64,000 bases of DNA, taken from assembly GCA_009901575.1 (NCBI GenBank), contig WXYP01000009.1:49656-113655 (forward strand), given 5' to 3'. This DNA comes from Flavobacteriaceae bacterium R38 (lineage in GTDB: Bacteria > Bacteroidota > Bacteroidia > Flavobacteriales > Flavobacteriaceae). The position numbers were made by a program, and so were the translations under genes. Positions 27,201 to 36,985 of this stretch are shown here, piece after piece. The notes beneath the pieces were generated by a model. That model saw only the letters and a program-made list of their open reading frames with translations. It searched no databases and was not told the origin of the DNA. Within the stretch, counting starts at the first letter, position 1. The number at the start of each line of letters is the position of its first letter.

Positions 27201-28397
27201 TTAGTCATTGATTATTCTATTATCATCAAAAGCCGATGGCAATAATTTGGGGATAAATTGTACGAGAAGTGGTAATAAAACTGCTCCTCCGGGAAGTGCA
27301 AATATGGCTAGTGAAGGGATTGTTTTACATATATCGAGCAATTGATCTTTTGCTTTTTGTTTTTCTTCCTCAGTAAGATCCTTCACAGTAGATTTAGATA
27401 GAAGTAATAACAGTTCTTTACTTTCTATGAGCTCTTTAGTTAATCTTTTTCTATTTCGGAGGATAAGCTTACTGACAGTTTTCGATGATTGATCGTAAAA
27501 GTGCTTTACAGGATTACTGTAATTAAAAAATGATATTTTTTCTTTGTGTAACGTGATAAATCCATGAATATAGCTTACCGAAAAAGCTATTTCTTTTTGT
27601 TCAATGCGTAACTGTTTTCCCAAATCCCATAAAAAATGTTGCTCTTTTTTATCTAAAACATTATCGTTCCAAACAGCCATGCTAGCCAAATCTAATATAA
27701 AATAGCGTTCGAGTAATGTTGAGTATTCTGATAATAACGGAATACGGTCATTTTGTATAGCACTAGCTTCAACTTCATGATACCTGAGAGAGGATTCTAC
27801 TAATTTTATAAGTAATTCATCAGAATCTGTTTTTTCTTCTTTGTGGTTTAAGGCTCTGAATATGATATTAGTGATGATGATTTCTAAATTCTCGGCATAT
27901 TTTTCAACATTTTGTTCTTTTTTTAGAAACCGATCGAAGGTCAATACATCGATGAAGAGTAATGCATTAGTGATGATATTACTAAAATTCTTAGTAAATA
28001 TATTTACATTGGTACGGATTCTTGATTGTATTAACTTTTCTAGTTGGGCAGCACTTTGTTTGCCAATTATGATCTTGTCAAGAAAGGTGAATTTCTTAGC
28101 ATTCAAGGCCGTGTAAAAGCTTAGTATTTTATCTATAGCAGCTATACTATCTCCTTTGGGATAGTGGTCAAAATAGACATGTAAAAGCGATACAAATAAA
28201 TTGACTTTAGTAATCTCTGTTTCAGTAAACTTATTTTCAGATTTTGTATTGAAAACAGTTTCGACATTGGTACCGTAGATAAAACCAGAAGATCGAAGTA
28301 ATTGATACTTTTCCGTTAAATCAGATTCCTGGAAAAAAGAATCTTTTTCTAAAAGGACAAGCAGTTTGTCTATCCAGCCTATGGCAGATGGGTTCAT
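27201..28397 (-). CDS. LETM1-related biofilm-associated protein
   Basis: The 398-residue protein starts MNPSAIGWIDK, a phrase typical of this Flavobacteriaceae family. It is mainly alpha-helical and has no signal peptide. The last 65 residues (TEEEKQKAKDQLLDICKTIP followed by ALPGGAVLLPLLVQFIPKLLPSAF) match the ribosome-binding/membrane segment of LETM1 proteins. The family name comes from a biofilm phenotype in related bacteria; the mechanism is not known. It lies 46 bp upstream of the glycoside-hydrolase gene and may share its transcript. Confidence 0.8.
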   Translation of the reverse strand: MNPSAIGWIDKLLVLLEKDSFFQESDLTEKYQLLRSSGFIYGTNVETVFNTKSENKFTETEITKVNLFVSLLHVYFDHYPKGDSIAAIDKILSFYTALNAKKFTFLDKIIIGKQSAAQLEKLIQSRIRTNVNIFTKNFSNIITNALLFIDVLTFDRFLKKEQNVEKYAENLEIIITNIIFRALNHKEEKTDSDELLIKLVESSLRYHEVEASAIQNDRIPLLSEYSTLLERYFILDLASMAVWNDNVLDKKEQHFLWDLGKQLRIEQKEIAFSVSYIHGFITLHKEKISFFNYSNPVKHFYDQSSKTVSKLILRNRKRLTKELIESKELLLLLSKSTVKDLTEEEKQKAKDQLLDICKTIPSLAIFALPGGAVLLPLLVQFIPKLLPSAFDDNRIIND

Positions 28398-28424
28398 AAT
28401 CTGATTTTGGAGTTAAAAGTAAAT

Positions 28425-28453
28425 AAAAAGCTGCTTTAGATAAGCAGCTTTTT
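28425..28453 (-). terminator. Intrinsic terminator after sodC
   Basis: A perfect 12-bp stem (AAAAAGCTGCTT / AAGCAGCTTTTT) with a 5-nt loop has T tracts on either strand. Confidence 0.88.
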
Positions 28454-28472
28454 ATTTAAGAAAAATTAAATT

Positions 28473-29045
28473 TTATTCAATGATCCCACCGCAACTTACT
28501 CTTCCGCCGGCAGCTCCTGTAGGTTGCGTAGTATAATCATCTGTACCTGCATGTACAATAATTCCTTTCCCTAAAATATCTTTAGTTTCGTCTCCGCAAC
28601 CTATACACCATTCATCTGTACTCATAGAGATACTTCCGTTACCGTCTGCATCTGCAATAAAATTACCGATGTCACCTTTGTGATATCCTTCTGCAGCACC
28701 CCATTTACCATGTGGGGTATTTGTTGGATTCCAGTGCCCTCCTGTAGATTTACCATCCGGAGAAGAACAGTCTGCTTTTTGATGAATATGGATAGCGTGC
28801 TCTCCCGGAGTAAGTCCTTTTAAATCAGCATTCATAGAAACTGTACCATTTTCTTCGGTAAAAATTACTTCTCCTGTAGCTGTGCTTTCACTTTTGGCTG
28901 CTAATACTATACTAACCGACTTTTTTTCTACTGTTTTGGTTACTTCTACCTCTTCAGTAGCCTTTTCGGTTTTCTTTTCAGCCTTTTTACAGCTGTAGGT
29001 AACAACTATTGCTATTACTGCTATTATTGATGTTAGCTTTTTCAT
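28473..29045 (-). CDS. sodC: Cu/Zn superoxide dismutase lipoprotein
   Basis: A lipobox (VTYSC, Cys at residue 19) and a Lys/Glu-rich linker precede a Cu/Zn-SOD domain. Metal-site motifs are HAIHIHQKADC (two copper His), GGHWNP (bridging His), EGYHKGDIGN (zinc His) and IIVHAGTDD (final copper His). The disulfide cysteines are in KADC and VSCGG. A second pair, EWCIGCGD, is extra to the usual fold. The enzyme disproportionates superoxide in the periplasm while tethered to a membrane. It is monocistronic, with its own terminator. Confidence 0.95.
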   Translation of the reverse strand: MKKLTSIIAVIAIVVTYSCKKAEKKTEKATEEVEVTKTVEKKSVSIVLAAKSESTATGEVIFTEENGTVSMNADLKGLTPGEHAIHIHQKADCSSPDGKSTGGHWNPTNTPHGKWGAAEGYHKGDIGNFIADADGNGSISMSTDEWCIGCGDETKDILGKGIIVHAGTDDYTTQPTGAAGGRVSCGGIIE

Positions 29046-29103
29046 TTTTTATAAGTTTTTAATGGTTAAAACGAAATTACGGATAGTACAAAAAAATACC
29101 AAA

Positions 29104-29682
29104 TCAATCGTTCTCCAATAATTGTTGCAGCTCTTCTGTTTTTACTATGGTTGCAAATTCATCTTTTAAACTGGCAATAGCTGTATCATGAATTAATTGC
29201 GCACTGTAAACGGTACCATCTGTTCCAACTTTATCAAATGTAGCAACAGCATCTTCAATAAGATACGTATTAAAACCAAAATTACCAGCCATTCGTGTAG
29301 TAGTAGAAACACAATGGTCTGTAGTAAGTCCCGCTAAAACCAGGGTATCTATATTTTTATTTTTTAAGTCATTCTGTAGATTGGTTCCTATAAAAGCACT
29401 ATTTACTTCTTTTTCAATAACAGGTTCATCGTTTTGAGGAACAATAAAATCTTTAAAGTTATTTCCTTCATCAGATTTAGCTAATGGAGAACCTAGTTCT
29501 AACGAACAGTGTTTGATATGAAATACAGGTAATTCATGTTGCCTCCATAAATGAAGTAGCTTTTCCATATTTTCTTCTGCGTTGAGATTATTTCTGTTCC
29601 CTCCCCAATGTTCGTGTTTATCAAAACCTTTTTGTACGTCGATAAGCAGAAGAGCAGGTTTTTTGGATTTTAGATTTTTCAT
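29104..29682 (-). CDS. Isochorismatase-family cysteine hydrolase
   Basis: The 192-residue protein has the catalytic triad of the family: Asp15 in LLIDVQKGF, Lys91 in IEKEVNSAFIGT and Cys124 in LAGLTTDHCVSTT. Members hydrolyse isochorismate, nicotinamide or related amides; the sequence does not say which. It lies 9 bp downstream of the hydrolase-OsmC fusion and is the last gene of that operon, which suggests a detoxification role. It has no signal peptide. Confidence 0.9.
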   Translation of the reverse strand: MKNLKSKKPALLLIDVQKGFDKHEHWGGNRNNLNAEENMEKLLHLWRQHELPVFHIKHCSLELGSPLAKSDEGNNFKDFIVPQNDEPVIEKEVNSAFIGTNLQNDLKNKNIDTLVLAGLTTDHCVSTTTRMAGNFGFNTYLIEDAVATFDKVGTDGTVYSAQLIHDTAIASLKDEFATIVKTEELQQLLEND

Positions 29683-29691
29683 AAAAATAAA

Positions 29692-30906
29692 TTAATCAAT
29701 CAGTTTAGTTTCTACATGTACTTCATTATGCAATGTTTTGTGAACTGGGCACTTATTTGCGATATTAATAATTCGGCCACGTTGTTTTTCATCCAAATCT
29801 CCTGTAATCTTAATTTCCCTGGTAAACGTATCTATTTTTGCATTGTTTGACTCACAGTTTTGACAATCTTCAGCATATTTTTTGCCATAACTGGTATGTA
29901 CTTCTACATGCTGGAGATCCCACTTTTTAAAAGAAGTATACATTTTAATGGTCATAGCAGTACATGCTGCCAAGCCTGCAGAAACAAATTCATATGGATT
30001 GGGGCCAAAATTATTTCCGCCTACACTTTCCGGTTCATCTGCAATAAAAAAATGATCTCCGATTTTCATTTTAGTAGTAAAACCGTCTTCGGCATTAAGC
30101 GAAGCTACCACTTGGTGTTTTGATCTGATTACCTCTTCTTTTGGAAAAGAAATGTAACGTTTGGCCCAGGAAGCAATAACATCTCCTGTATAAACAGAAT
30201 CTTCTTTTTTCATCAAAAGATGATCTGCGCCATCCAAAGAAACAAAACTTTTTGGGTGATGAGCAGCAATATAGATTTCTTCTGCATTTCTAATACCGAC
30301 AGTATCATCTTGAGGAGAATGCATGACCAATAAAGGTTTCCTTAATTGTTTTACTACCTCTGGTAATGATTTTGTTTCTAAATCATCAATAAATTGCTTT
30401 TTTATGGTGAAATCCCTCCCGCTTAGCCTTACTTTAGCTAAGCCATTAGCCTTTATTTCATCAATACTGCTATGCAATAGATGTTTAACATGTTTAGGGT
30501 TTGAAGGAGCTCCTATTGTTGTGATAGCCTGAATACTTTCTATTTCTGCAGCAGCAAAAATGGCAGCTGCACCTCCAAGAGAATGCCCGATAATAAGTGA
30601 CGGACTTTTATAGTTTTCAGCGAGATAATTAGCAGCGGCTATTAAATCTTCTACATTTCCAGAAAAATTAGTATCCGAGAAGTCTCCTTCACTTTCTCCC
30701 AATCCGGTAAAATCGAAACGTAAAACACCAAAACCATTGTTTGTAAGTGCTCTACTGATGTTTCGGACAGCTCCAAGGTTTTTATTACAAGTAAAACAAT
30801 GGGCGAACAAGGCAAAATTATGTGGTTGTTGGTTAGCCGGGAGTTCTAATCTTCCTGCTAATTTATGTCCTTCTTTATTCTCAAATTGGATGGTTGTTAA
30901 ACTCAT
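29692..30906 (-). CDS. Bifunctional alpha/beta hydrolase-OsmC protein
   Basis: The N-terminal alpha/beta hydrolase (residues 1-250) has IIGHSLGG with Ser109 as nucleophile, SPQDD (Asp200 or 201) and GADHL (His229). The C-terminal OsmC/Ohr domain (about 260-404) has the two reactive cysteines, Cys315 in LAACTAMT and Cys386 in NKCPVHKT, expected of thiol peroxidases that reduce organic hydroperoxides. A CxxC-like pair (DCQNCES) lies between them. This two-domain fusion is a known architecture. The hydrolase part may release lipid hydroperoxides for the peroxidase part; that is inference. The start overlaps the upstream DUF2490 stop by 4 bp. Confidence 0.93.
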   Translation of the reverse strand: MSLTTIQFENKEGHKLAGRLELPANQQPHNFALFAHCFTCNKNLGAVRNISRALTNNGFGVLRFDFTGLGESEGDFSDTNFSGNVEDLIAAANYLAENYKSPSLIIGHSLGGAAAIFAAAEIESIQAITTIGAPSNPKHVKHLLHSSIDEIKANGLAKVRLSGRDFTIKKQFIDDLETKSLPEVVKQLRKPLLVMHSPQDDTVGIRNAEEIYIAAHHPKSFVSLDGADHLLMKKEDSVYTGDVIASWAKRYISFPKEEVIRSKHQVVASLNAEDGFTTKMKIGDHFFIADEPESVGGNNFGPNPYEFVSAGLAACTAMTIKMYTSFKKWDLQHVEVHTSYGKKYAEDCQNCESNNAKIDTFTREIKITGDLDEKQRGRIINIANKCPVHKTLHNEVHVETKLID

Positions 30907-31610
30907 GATTTTTCAGCTTTGTTTTTCTTACTCCTTAAGTCGGTATTAATAAAAATAGCTAACTGTAATCTGTCAAAATTAATTCCGGTAAAGTGATTCT
31001 TTAAATACCCTAGTTGAAGACTAAAATCTTTATTGAATTTGTATCCTACAGCTCCGTACAATCTGTTTTGTCCAAATATAGGTTCTTGAAAATTAATGAA
31101 AACTTCATCGTATGCATTTAAAAACCAATGATCATCTATGGGAAATGTAATTTGCAGGCGATATCTTCCGCGATGTTGTGTATCGTTAGTATCTCCAAAA
31201 TCTATAAAACGTTGCTCAATACGATATCGATGTTCAAAAGCAAATTTCCCTACTTTATTTTTAAGAATAAATTGCTCAAAAATTCGATGTTCATTACTAT
31301 TCTCTTCTCCTGGAAAATCTTCAAATGTACCATCAGTATTTATATAACCATATCCCAGGGTTGCAATAGCTTTGTCAGAAATATGGTAGTTTAATCCGGT
31401 TCTGAGTAAGAGCTGATTAAAATTTGAAGCTGTTTCAAAAAAACGAAACTGTGCTTCTGCGTGAATGCTTAATTTTTCAGAAACCTTACTGGTATTAAAT
31501 ATCATATACCAGGCACCTAAATCGTCTTCTCCTGTTTCCTGAGAGAACATATTTGTAGTGATGATAGATAATAGTAACAGAATTAAAACTTTCTTTTTCA
31601 TTTTGAACAT
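30903..31610 (-). CDS. DUF2490 outer-membrane beta-barrel protein
   Basis: A signal peptide (ending NMFSQ) is followed by beta-strand-rich sequence with the family phrases DLGAWYMIFNTSKVSEKLSI, RTGLNYHISDKAIATLGYGY and EHRYRIEQRF. DUF2490 proteins are predicted outer-membrane barrels of unknown substrate. It is the first gene of a three-gene operon with the hydrolase-OsmC fusion and the cysteine hydrolase, with a 4-bp overlap. An ATG four codons downstream (MKKK) would give a more usual signal peptide and is an alternative start. Confidence 0.85.
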   Translation of the reverse strand: MFKMKKKVLILLLLSIITTNMFSQETGEDDLGAWYMIFNTSKVSEKLSIHAEAQFRFFETASNFNQLLLRTGLNYHISDKAIATLGYGYINTDGTFEDFPGEENSNEHRIFEQFILKNKVGKFAFEHRYRIEQRFIDFGDTNDTQHRGRYRLQITFPIDDHWFLNAYDEVFINFQEPIFGQNRLYGAVGYKFNKDFSLQLGYLKNHFTGINFDRLQLAIFINTDLRSKKNKAEKS

Positions 31611-31638
31611 AATTGAATTTTAAAAATAGAAATTGACT

Positions 31639-31667
31639 AAAAAGACACCTGAAACAGGTGTCTTTTT
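31639..31667 (-). terminator. Intrinsic terminator after the Asp-box protein gene
   Basis: A perfect 13-bp stem (AAAAAGACACCTG / CAGGTGTCTTTTT) with a 3-nt loop lies 13 bp after the stop of the Asp-box gene on the minus strand. Confidence 0.93.
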
Positions 31668-31680
31668 AGAGATTTGATCT

Positions 31681-34600
31681 TTAATCGATTTGATGTTTTT
31701 TTGTTTCTTTAAAAGGAGAGATTTCAATTTTTTGCATTTCACTTTTATATGCACTCCATTCTTTATCAAAAAAGGCATTGGTTTTTTCTAAAGCATCTTC
31801 CAGATCTGTTTTTGCATGCCTGATTAAAGTTTCTTCAGTCCTGGTAAGACCATTTTGTCTGCTTCTTGTATAATTGCTAGCGTTACCAATACGTTGCATA
31901 ACATTAGACTCAGGGTTTCTGGTAATTCCCTGACGTCTATCTACTTTACCGATGTAAAGTGCAATTACACTATCTATTTTCTTGATGATATCTTTAGAAG
32001 ATTTAATCTCTGCTTTGTACTTTTTCTTATCTTCTTTAGTAAGCTTTGTTTGATACTCTTTTGCTGTATTTTTACTTTCAACTAGCTGTTTTACAGCATC
32101 TGCAGCTGTTTGAGTATATTTTTCTAAATTTTTACCAGCAGTGTATATCTGGTTGATGTTAGATGGAGATACGTTTAACCTGGGATCACTTTCAATTTTT
32201 ATATTGGATTCTGAAGCTTGATCTCCAAAAGTCATTACCAATCTGTAAGTTCCTGGTTTTACCTGAACACCTCCCGGTTCATTTCTTCTTTTTCGTATAG
32301 TACGAGATGGCCTATCTGGTCCTTTCTCATCCATAAACCAATACATACGATGGAAACCATTCTTCTTAGGAGCTTTTCTCTTTAGTGTTCTTATCAAACG
32401 ACTTCCGTCAAATACTTCAAGTTTGATAGAGTCCCATTTTACTTTTTTCTTTTCAGCTTCTTCATCTTTTGTCGTTTCATCATCTTTTTTCTTCTCCTTC
32501 TTTTTAACAACAGGCTTATTCATATAATAAGTAAGCATTGCTCCACCGTTTCTGTTTTCACCCTGATACAATGCATCAGCTCCAAAACGACTACCCGTTG
32601 GTTGTTGATAAGCAGCCTGATAAGCAGTAGGCGGAGTAAATAATTCTATCTTTTTATTTAAAACAGATTTGTCTTTAGCCAAAGCACGTAACGGACGTAA
32701 ATCATCTAACACCCATGCAGCACGCCCAAATGTTCCAATTACTAAATCATGCTCTCTTGGATGGATCACTAAATCTTTTGTAGAAACTGTAGGGAATCCT
32801 TCTGTCCATTTTGTCCATTTGTTACCTGCATCCAAAGACACATAAAGTCCGTCATCTGTACCTAAGAACATTAGATTAGGTTCTACTAAATCTTCAACGA
32901 TACTCAAAGTATAACTTTTAACGTCATTTTCATCTACAATACGTTCCCATGTTTTTCCATAGTTCTTAGTTCTGTAAGCATAAGGCGTATAGTTATATCT
33001 TCTGTAATCATTTGCGATAAGAAGTGCTTCTCCCTTATTCTTGTTAGAAGCTTTTATTTGTGGAATCCAACTTCCTTTAGGCAATCCTTTTACGTTTTTG
33101 GTTACATCAACCCAATTATCTCCACCATCTTGAGTGATGTGTACTCTTCCGTCATCTGTACCTATCCATAGCATATCTTTTTCAACAGGTGAAGGCTCAA
33201 TTACTAATATTGTGCAGTGATTTTCGGCTCCTGTTGCATCCAGGGATAAACCACCACTATTGTGTTGTTTTTGTTTTTCAGGATCATTAGTAGTCAAATC
33301 AGGAGAAATAACAGTCCATGTCTGTCCTTTATCAGAACTTTTGTGAACAAACTGACTACCAAAATATACTGTACTATTATCAAAAGGATCTTGTCCTATT
33401 GCAGAGTTCCAGTTAAATCTCAATCTTACGTCAGGTTCGGGATGAGTTGGACGAACGATATAGTTGTTTCCTGTTTGCCAATCGTATCGTGATACAAATC
33501 CTTGTTGACTCATTGCGTATCCGTAACGAGAATCATCTTTGTCCGGAACTACATCAAAACCATCTCCAAAAGCAATTTCCTGCCAATAAGAATTTCGTAT
33601 TCCCTGAGCTTTCCATACATAAGCTGGACCTCTCCAGGAACCGTTATCCTGCATTCCTCCATATACATTATATGGGAATTCATTATCAACGTTAATGTGA
33701 TAAAACTGTGCAACCGGAATATTACCGACAAAACGCCATGTTTTTCCACCATCTTTGGTAATATTTAAACCACCATCATTTCCATCAATCATAAACTGAC
33801 CATTATCCGGGTGAATCCACCATGCATGATGATCCGGATGAACCCCGTTGTCTACACCATAAGCAGGCATTAACTGGCTAAAGTTTTTACCTCCGTCCTG
33901 AGAAACATTTACATAAGTGAATACAGAGAAAACTCTATTTTCATTTTCAGGATCTACAAAAATATCTGAATAGTAAAAAGGTCGGTTCCCGATATCATTT
34001 TTATCATTTACTTTAACCCATTTAAATCCGCCATCTTCAGATTTGTAAAGCGCATTCTTTTTAGATTCAATAAGTGCATATACGATGTTAGGCTTATTAG
34101 CTGCTATAGCAATCCCAATTCTACCTAACTCTCCTTTTGGAAGTCCTTCTTTATCAGTAAGTTTTTTCCAGTTTTTCCCACCGTCATGAGTGATGTATAA
34201 TCCACTTCCACTACCACCAGATTTGAAAAACCATGGGTCACGTTTGTGTTCCCACATAGCAGCAATTAATTTATTAGGATTGGTAGGATCCATAACTAAA
34301 TCTGCTACTCCTGTCTTATCATTTACGTACAATACTTTTTCCCAGGTAACACCTCCATCTGTTGTTTTATAAACACCACGTTGCGGATGTTCTCCCCAGG
34401 GAGAGCCTATAGCTCCTACATATACGGTGTTAGGATCTGTCGGATCAACAATAATTCTGTGAATATGCCTGGTTTCTTCCAATCCCATCGATTGCCAGTT
34501 TTTCCCACCATCGAGAGAGCGATAAACTCCATATCCTCCATTTAAACTGTTTCTGGGGTTACCTTCACCAGTACCTACCCAAATAACAGACGGGTTAGAT

Positions 34601-34884
34601 TGCTGAATAGCTACAGCTCCTATAGATGCTGTTACTTCTTTATTAAAAATAGGTTCCCATTTAATTCCTCCTGAAGTAGATTTCCATAGCCCTCCCGATG
34701 CAGTACCAACATACATAACGTCAGGGTTAGAATGGACTACATCAATAGAAGTTACACGTCCGCTCATACCACCAGGACCAATATTACGAGGCTTCATATC
34801 CTGAATAAGCTTCATGTCTAATTCTTGTGCAAACAAGAATGGGGCAGATACCAATAGTATCAAAAATGATAATAGTTGTTTCAT
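31681..34884 (-). CDS. Secreted Asp-box (BNR/VPS10-like) beta-propeller protein
   Basis: A signal peptide (ending LFAQ) precedes about 750 residues containing at least eleven Asp-box motifs of the form SxDGGxxW (for example SLDGGKNW, TTDGGVTW, THDGGKNW, TQDGGDNW). These spread over a double beta-propeller of the sortilin/VPS10 type. The opening phrase MKPRNIGPGGMSGRVTSID is characteristic of a Bacteroidota family annotated as glycosyl hydrolase, although no catalytic residues are evident. After the propeller come a Lys/Glu-rich coil (near KKKEKKKDDET), an immunoglobulin-like strand region and an alpha-helical C-terminus. No type IX secretion tail is seen. It probably acts as a surface or periplasmic binding protein. 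Confidence 0.85.
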   Translation of the reverse strand: MKQLLSFLILLVSAPFLFAQELDMKLIQDMKPRNIGPGGMSGRVTSIDVVHSNPDVMYVGTASGGLWKSTSGGIKWEPIFNKEVTASIGAVAIQQSNPSVIWVGTGEGNPRNSLNGGYGVYRSLDGGKNWQSMGLEETRHIHRIIVDPTDPNTVYVGAIGSPWGEHPQRGVYKTTDGGVTWEKVLYVNDKTGVADLVMDPTNPNKLIAAMWEHKRDPWFFKSGGSGSGLYITHDGGKNWKKLTDKEGLPKGELGRIGIAIAANKPNIVYALIESKKNALYKSEDGGFKWVKVNDKNDIGNRPFYYSDIFVDPENENRVFSVFTYVNVSQDGGKNFSQLMPAYGVDNGVHPDHHAWWIHPDNGQFMIDGNDGGLNITKDGGKTWRFVGNIPVAQFYHINVDNEFPYNVYGGMQDNGSWRGPAYVWKAQGIRNSYWQEIAFGDGFDVVPDKDDSRYGYAMSQQGFVSRYDWQTGNNYIVRPTHPEPDVRLRFNWNSAIGQDPFDNSTVYFGSQFVHKSSDKGQTWTVISPDLTTNDPEKQKQHNSGGLSLDATGAENHCTILVIEPSPVEKDMLWIGTDDGRVHITQDGGDNWVDVTKNVKGLPKGSWIPQIKASNKNKGEALLIANDYRRYNYTPYAYRTKNYGKTWERIVDENDVKSYTLSIVEDLVEPNLMFLGTDDGLYVSLDAGNKWTKWTEGFPTVSTKDLVIHPREHDLVIGTFGRAAWVLDDLRPLRALAKDKSVLNKKIELFTPPTAYQAAYQQPTGSRFGADALYQGENRNGGAMLTYYMNKPVVKKKEKKKDDETTKDEEAEKKKVKWDSIKLEVFDGSRLIRTLKRKAPKKNGFHRMYWFMDEKGPDRPSRTIRKRRNEPGGVQVKPGTYRLVMTFGDQASESNIKIESDPRLNVSPSNINQIYTAGKNLEKYTQTAADAVKQLVESKNTAKEYQTKLTKEDKKKYKAEIKSSKDIIKKIDSVIALYIGKVDRRQGITRNPESNVMQRIGNASNYTRSRQNGLTRTEETLIRHAKTDLEDALEKTNAFFDKEWSAYKSEMQKIEISPFKETKKHQID

Positions 34885-34981
34885 TTGTTAGTATTTATTA
34901 TTCTTAATAGTCTGATGAAATTTGTTTTAGCTATGTATTCTTTATCCACGCCATAACCAATTTCATATGTTATAATCGAGA

Positions 34982-35764
34982 TTAAAATTTTACTTGTTCT
35001 TCCAGTTGTGTTAAAAAATGCACTTTAGGATATTTTTCTTTAATAGCATCTAAGTCGCTTTTATCAATGCGAGGTGAAATATGTGTAGCTACTATTTGTG
35101 TCGATTTAAAATATTTTTTAAGCTGACTTTTAGCGTTTTTATCCAGGAGCATCCAATAAGGAAGAAAGGCAACATCAACATGCTCTTTATCGATCTCTAA
35201 TTTTTTGAACATTTTATTTTTCAGATTCCAACTTGTATCTCCTACATGTAAAAGATTCTTACCTCCAATTGAAACAAGATGGCCTACATTTTCTATTGAA
35301 ATATGCCTATCACCTGCATGATCCATTTTAAAAGCTCTTATTTTTATATCCTGATGGAAGAATTCCTGTTTAGAATAATCATCAGTTAATACTTTAGCAA
35401 AGTTTTTATCATCCTTAATCATTTTTCCTACCTGACCAGGTCCAACAACAATACTTTTAGGATGACTTTCTAAATAATTATTAATTAATTCATGATTGTA
35501 GTGATCTCCATGTTTGTGCGTAAAGAGCAGGAGTGAAGGAGGGGAGTATGTTCCCTGTCCTTTTGTCAATTTTTCTACAAGCTCCTGTGGAGGAAAAAGA
35601 TAATCGTCACCATATTTTTTATGAAGCCCATCTATCCATACAGATGTGTTATTGTGAGTAATCAGGACTCCCATATTTCCTGTATAAGTAACAGTCACAT
35701 CTTGCTGAGCATTTAAACAATGAGCTGTACAGAATAGAATTAAAGAGAACAAAAAGTTCTTCAT
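34982..35764 (-). CDS. Periplasmic MBL-fold metallohydrolase
   Basis: A signal peptide (residues 1-20, ending LNAQ) is followed by a metallo-beta-lactamase fold. The metal motif THKHGDH gives His83, His85, Asp87 and His88. Further ligands are in MDHAGDRHIS and LLHVGDTSW, and ATHISPR supplies a later His. It resembles the UlaG-like branch (open site, simple HxHxDH) rather than true beta-lactamases. The substrate is unknown. Its gene stands alone, with about 100 bp on either side. Confidence 0.87.
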   Translation of the reverse strand: MKNFLFSLILFCTAHCLNAQQDVTVTYTGNMGVLITHNNTSVWIDGLHKKYGDDYLFPPQELVEKLTKGQGTYSPPSLLLFTHKHGDHYNHELINNYLESHPKSIVVGPGQVGKMIKDDKNFAKVLTDDYSKQEFFHQDIKIRAFKMDHAGDRHISIENVGHLVSIGGKNLLHVGDTSWNLKNKMFKKLEIDKEHVDVAFLPYWMLLDKNAKSQLKKYFKSTQIVATHISPRIDKSDLDAIKEKYPKVHFLTQLEEQVKF

Positions 35765-35864
35765 TATATAAATAAGAAAAGGTTAGTTATCTAGTTATGG
35801 GCTAAAATTACGGAAAAGTTCTTAAGCTTTTCTTAACAAGTTGTTAATGTGAAATGTTAAAATG

Positions 35865-36389
35865 TTATTTATTTAAGATACTGATATAACTCGTCCAGGG
35901 ACCCACTTCATTTCTATGTTGTTTTGCCATTACCCTGGCTATTTGAGCAATATGACCTAAATCATGAGTAACCCAAGTTGATAAGTGTTGTCTAAGCGTG
36001 ACTTCTCCAAATTCTACGTGAATACCGGTTTTATTTAAATTTTTATCGGATAGTTCTAAATTGTTAAAAATAACCAGGTTTTTAACTCTAAGAGAAGTGA
36101 ATTCGTCGAGTAATTCTAAAATGGAAAATCTTGCAGCATATTCGATATGAGAAGTCATATCAAAAGGTTTGAACCTTTTATCTGGTTTATCACTTAGTAT
36201 TAGTAGTGTACGCGGAATCCAATCTGTTTTTTCTCCTAAGATCAAATGGGCAATTATTTCTTTAGGCGACCAGGTATTTTTACCTTCATTGGCGTTTAAC
36301 CATTCCTGAGAAATTCCTTCAAGCATATTCCGTACTACTTTTGGTGTACGTTCTAGTATTTCAACAGCTTGTAGCTTATTAAATTCCAT
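35865..36389 (-). CDS. DinB-family protein
   Basis: This is a 174-residue helical-bundle protein with the DinB metal-site pattern: one His in the early helix (KEIIAHLILGE) and two in the late helix (WVTHDLGHIAQIARV). The family includes metal-dependent thiol transferases and damage-inducible proteins of unknown substrate. It lies 3 bp downstream of the YdeI-like gene and is likely co-transcribed with it. It has no signal peptide. Confidence 0.88.
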   Translation of the reverse strand: MEFNKLQAVEILERTPKVVRNMLEGISQEWLNANEGKNTWSPKEIIAHLILGEKTDWIPRTLLILSDKPDKRFKPFDMTSHIEYAARFSILELLDEFTSLRVKNLVIFNNLELSDKNLNKTGIHVEFGEVTLRQHLSTWVTHDLGHIAQIARVMAKQHRNEVGPWTSYISILNK

Positions 36390-36392
36390 AAT

Positions 36393-36968
36393 TTATGACC
36401 AATTCCCCCTTGTTTTAATGTTCTTCTCACAAAGCTTTATAATTTCTGAAATCCTTTTTGCCTTTGTTTCCTCTCTTTTAGCCTGATTTAGCCAATACAA
36501 ATACCCTTTTCTATATGACTTGCTAAAAGATGTATAGTTTTCATAAGCTATCGGGTTTTTATCAAAAGCTTCCTGCAGGTTTTGAGGGATAATCAAATTT
36601 TCAACATCGTCTAATGAAGTCCACGAACCATTCTTTTTTGCAATTTCTATTATAGCTAATCCGCTTTCATGCATTAAATTATTTGAAATGAGTTGTTTAA
36701 TGTGTGATTTATTCACCTTACTCCAAACACTTTTAGGTTTTCTTGGGGTGAATAATTGTCGCCTGCGTTCTGCATCAATATTTTTAACTGTAGAATCTAT
36801 CCATCCATAACACAATGCTTCCTGAACAGCTTCTTCCCATCGTATGTTATGATTTTTACTGCTAACTTTATATAGAATAAGATAGATGCCTTTAGAGTTG
36901 TTATGATTTTCATGCAACCATTGTCGCCATTCTTTTCTATTATTAAAATGTAATTCAGGCTTTTCCAT
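36393..36968 (-). CDS. YdeI/OmpD-associated family protein
   Basis: The 191-residue cytoplasmic protein has the family's N-terminal phrases (FNNRKEWRQWLHENHNNSKG, IRWEEAVQEALCYGWIDSTV) and the Arg/Lys-rich region RRRQLFTPRKPKSVWSKVN. The C-terminal helix has YWLNQAKREETKAKRI. Members are linked to resistance to bacteriocins and polymyxin in enterobacteria, but the biochemical activity is not established. It is followed after 3 bp by the dinB-like gene and preceded by the MG2-like gene 17 bp upstream, so the three may form one transcript. Confidence 0.87.
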   Translation of the reverse strand: MEKPELHFNNRKEWRQWLHENHNNSKGIYLILYKVSSKNHNIRWEEAVQEALCYGWIDSTVKNIDAERRRQLFTPRKPKSVWSKVNKSHIKQLISNNLMHESGLAIIEIAKKNGSWTSLDDVENLIIPQNLQEAFDKNPIAYENYTSFSKSYRKGYLYWLNQAKREETKAKRISEIIKLCEKNIKTRGNWS

Positions 36969-36985
36969 ACCCTAAAAATACATTA

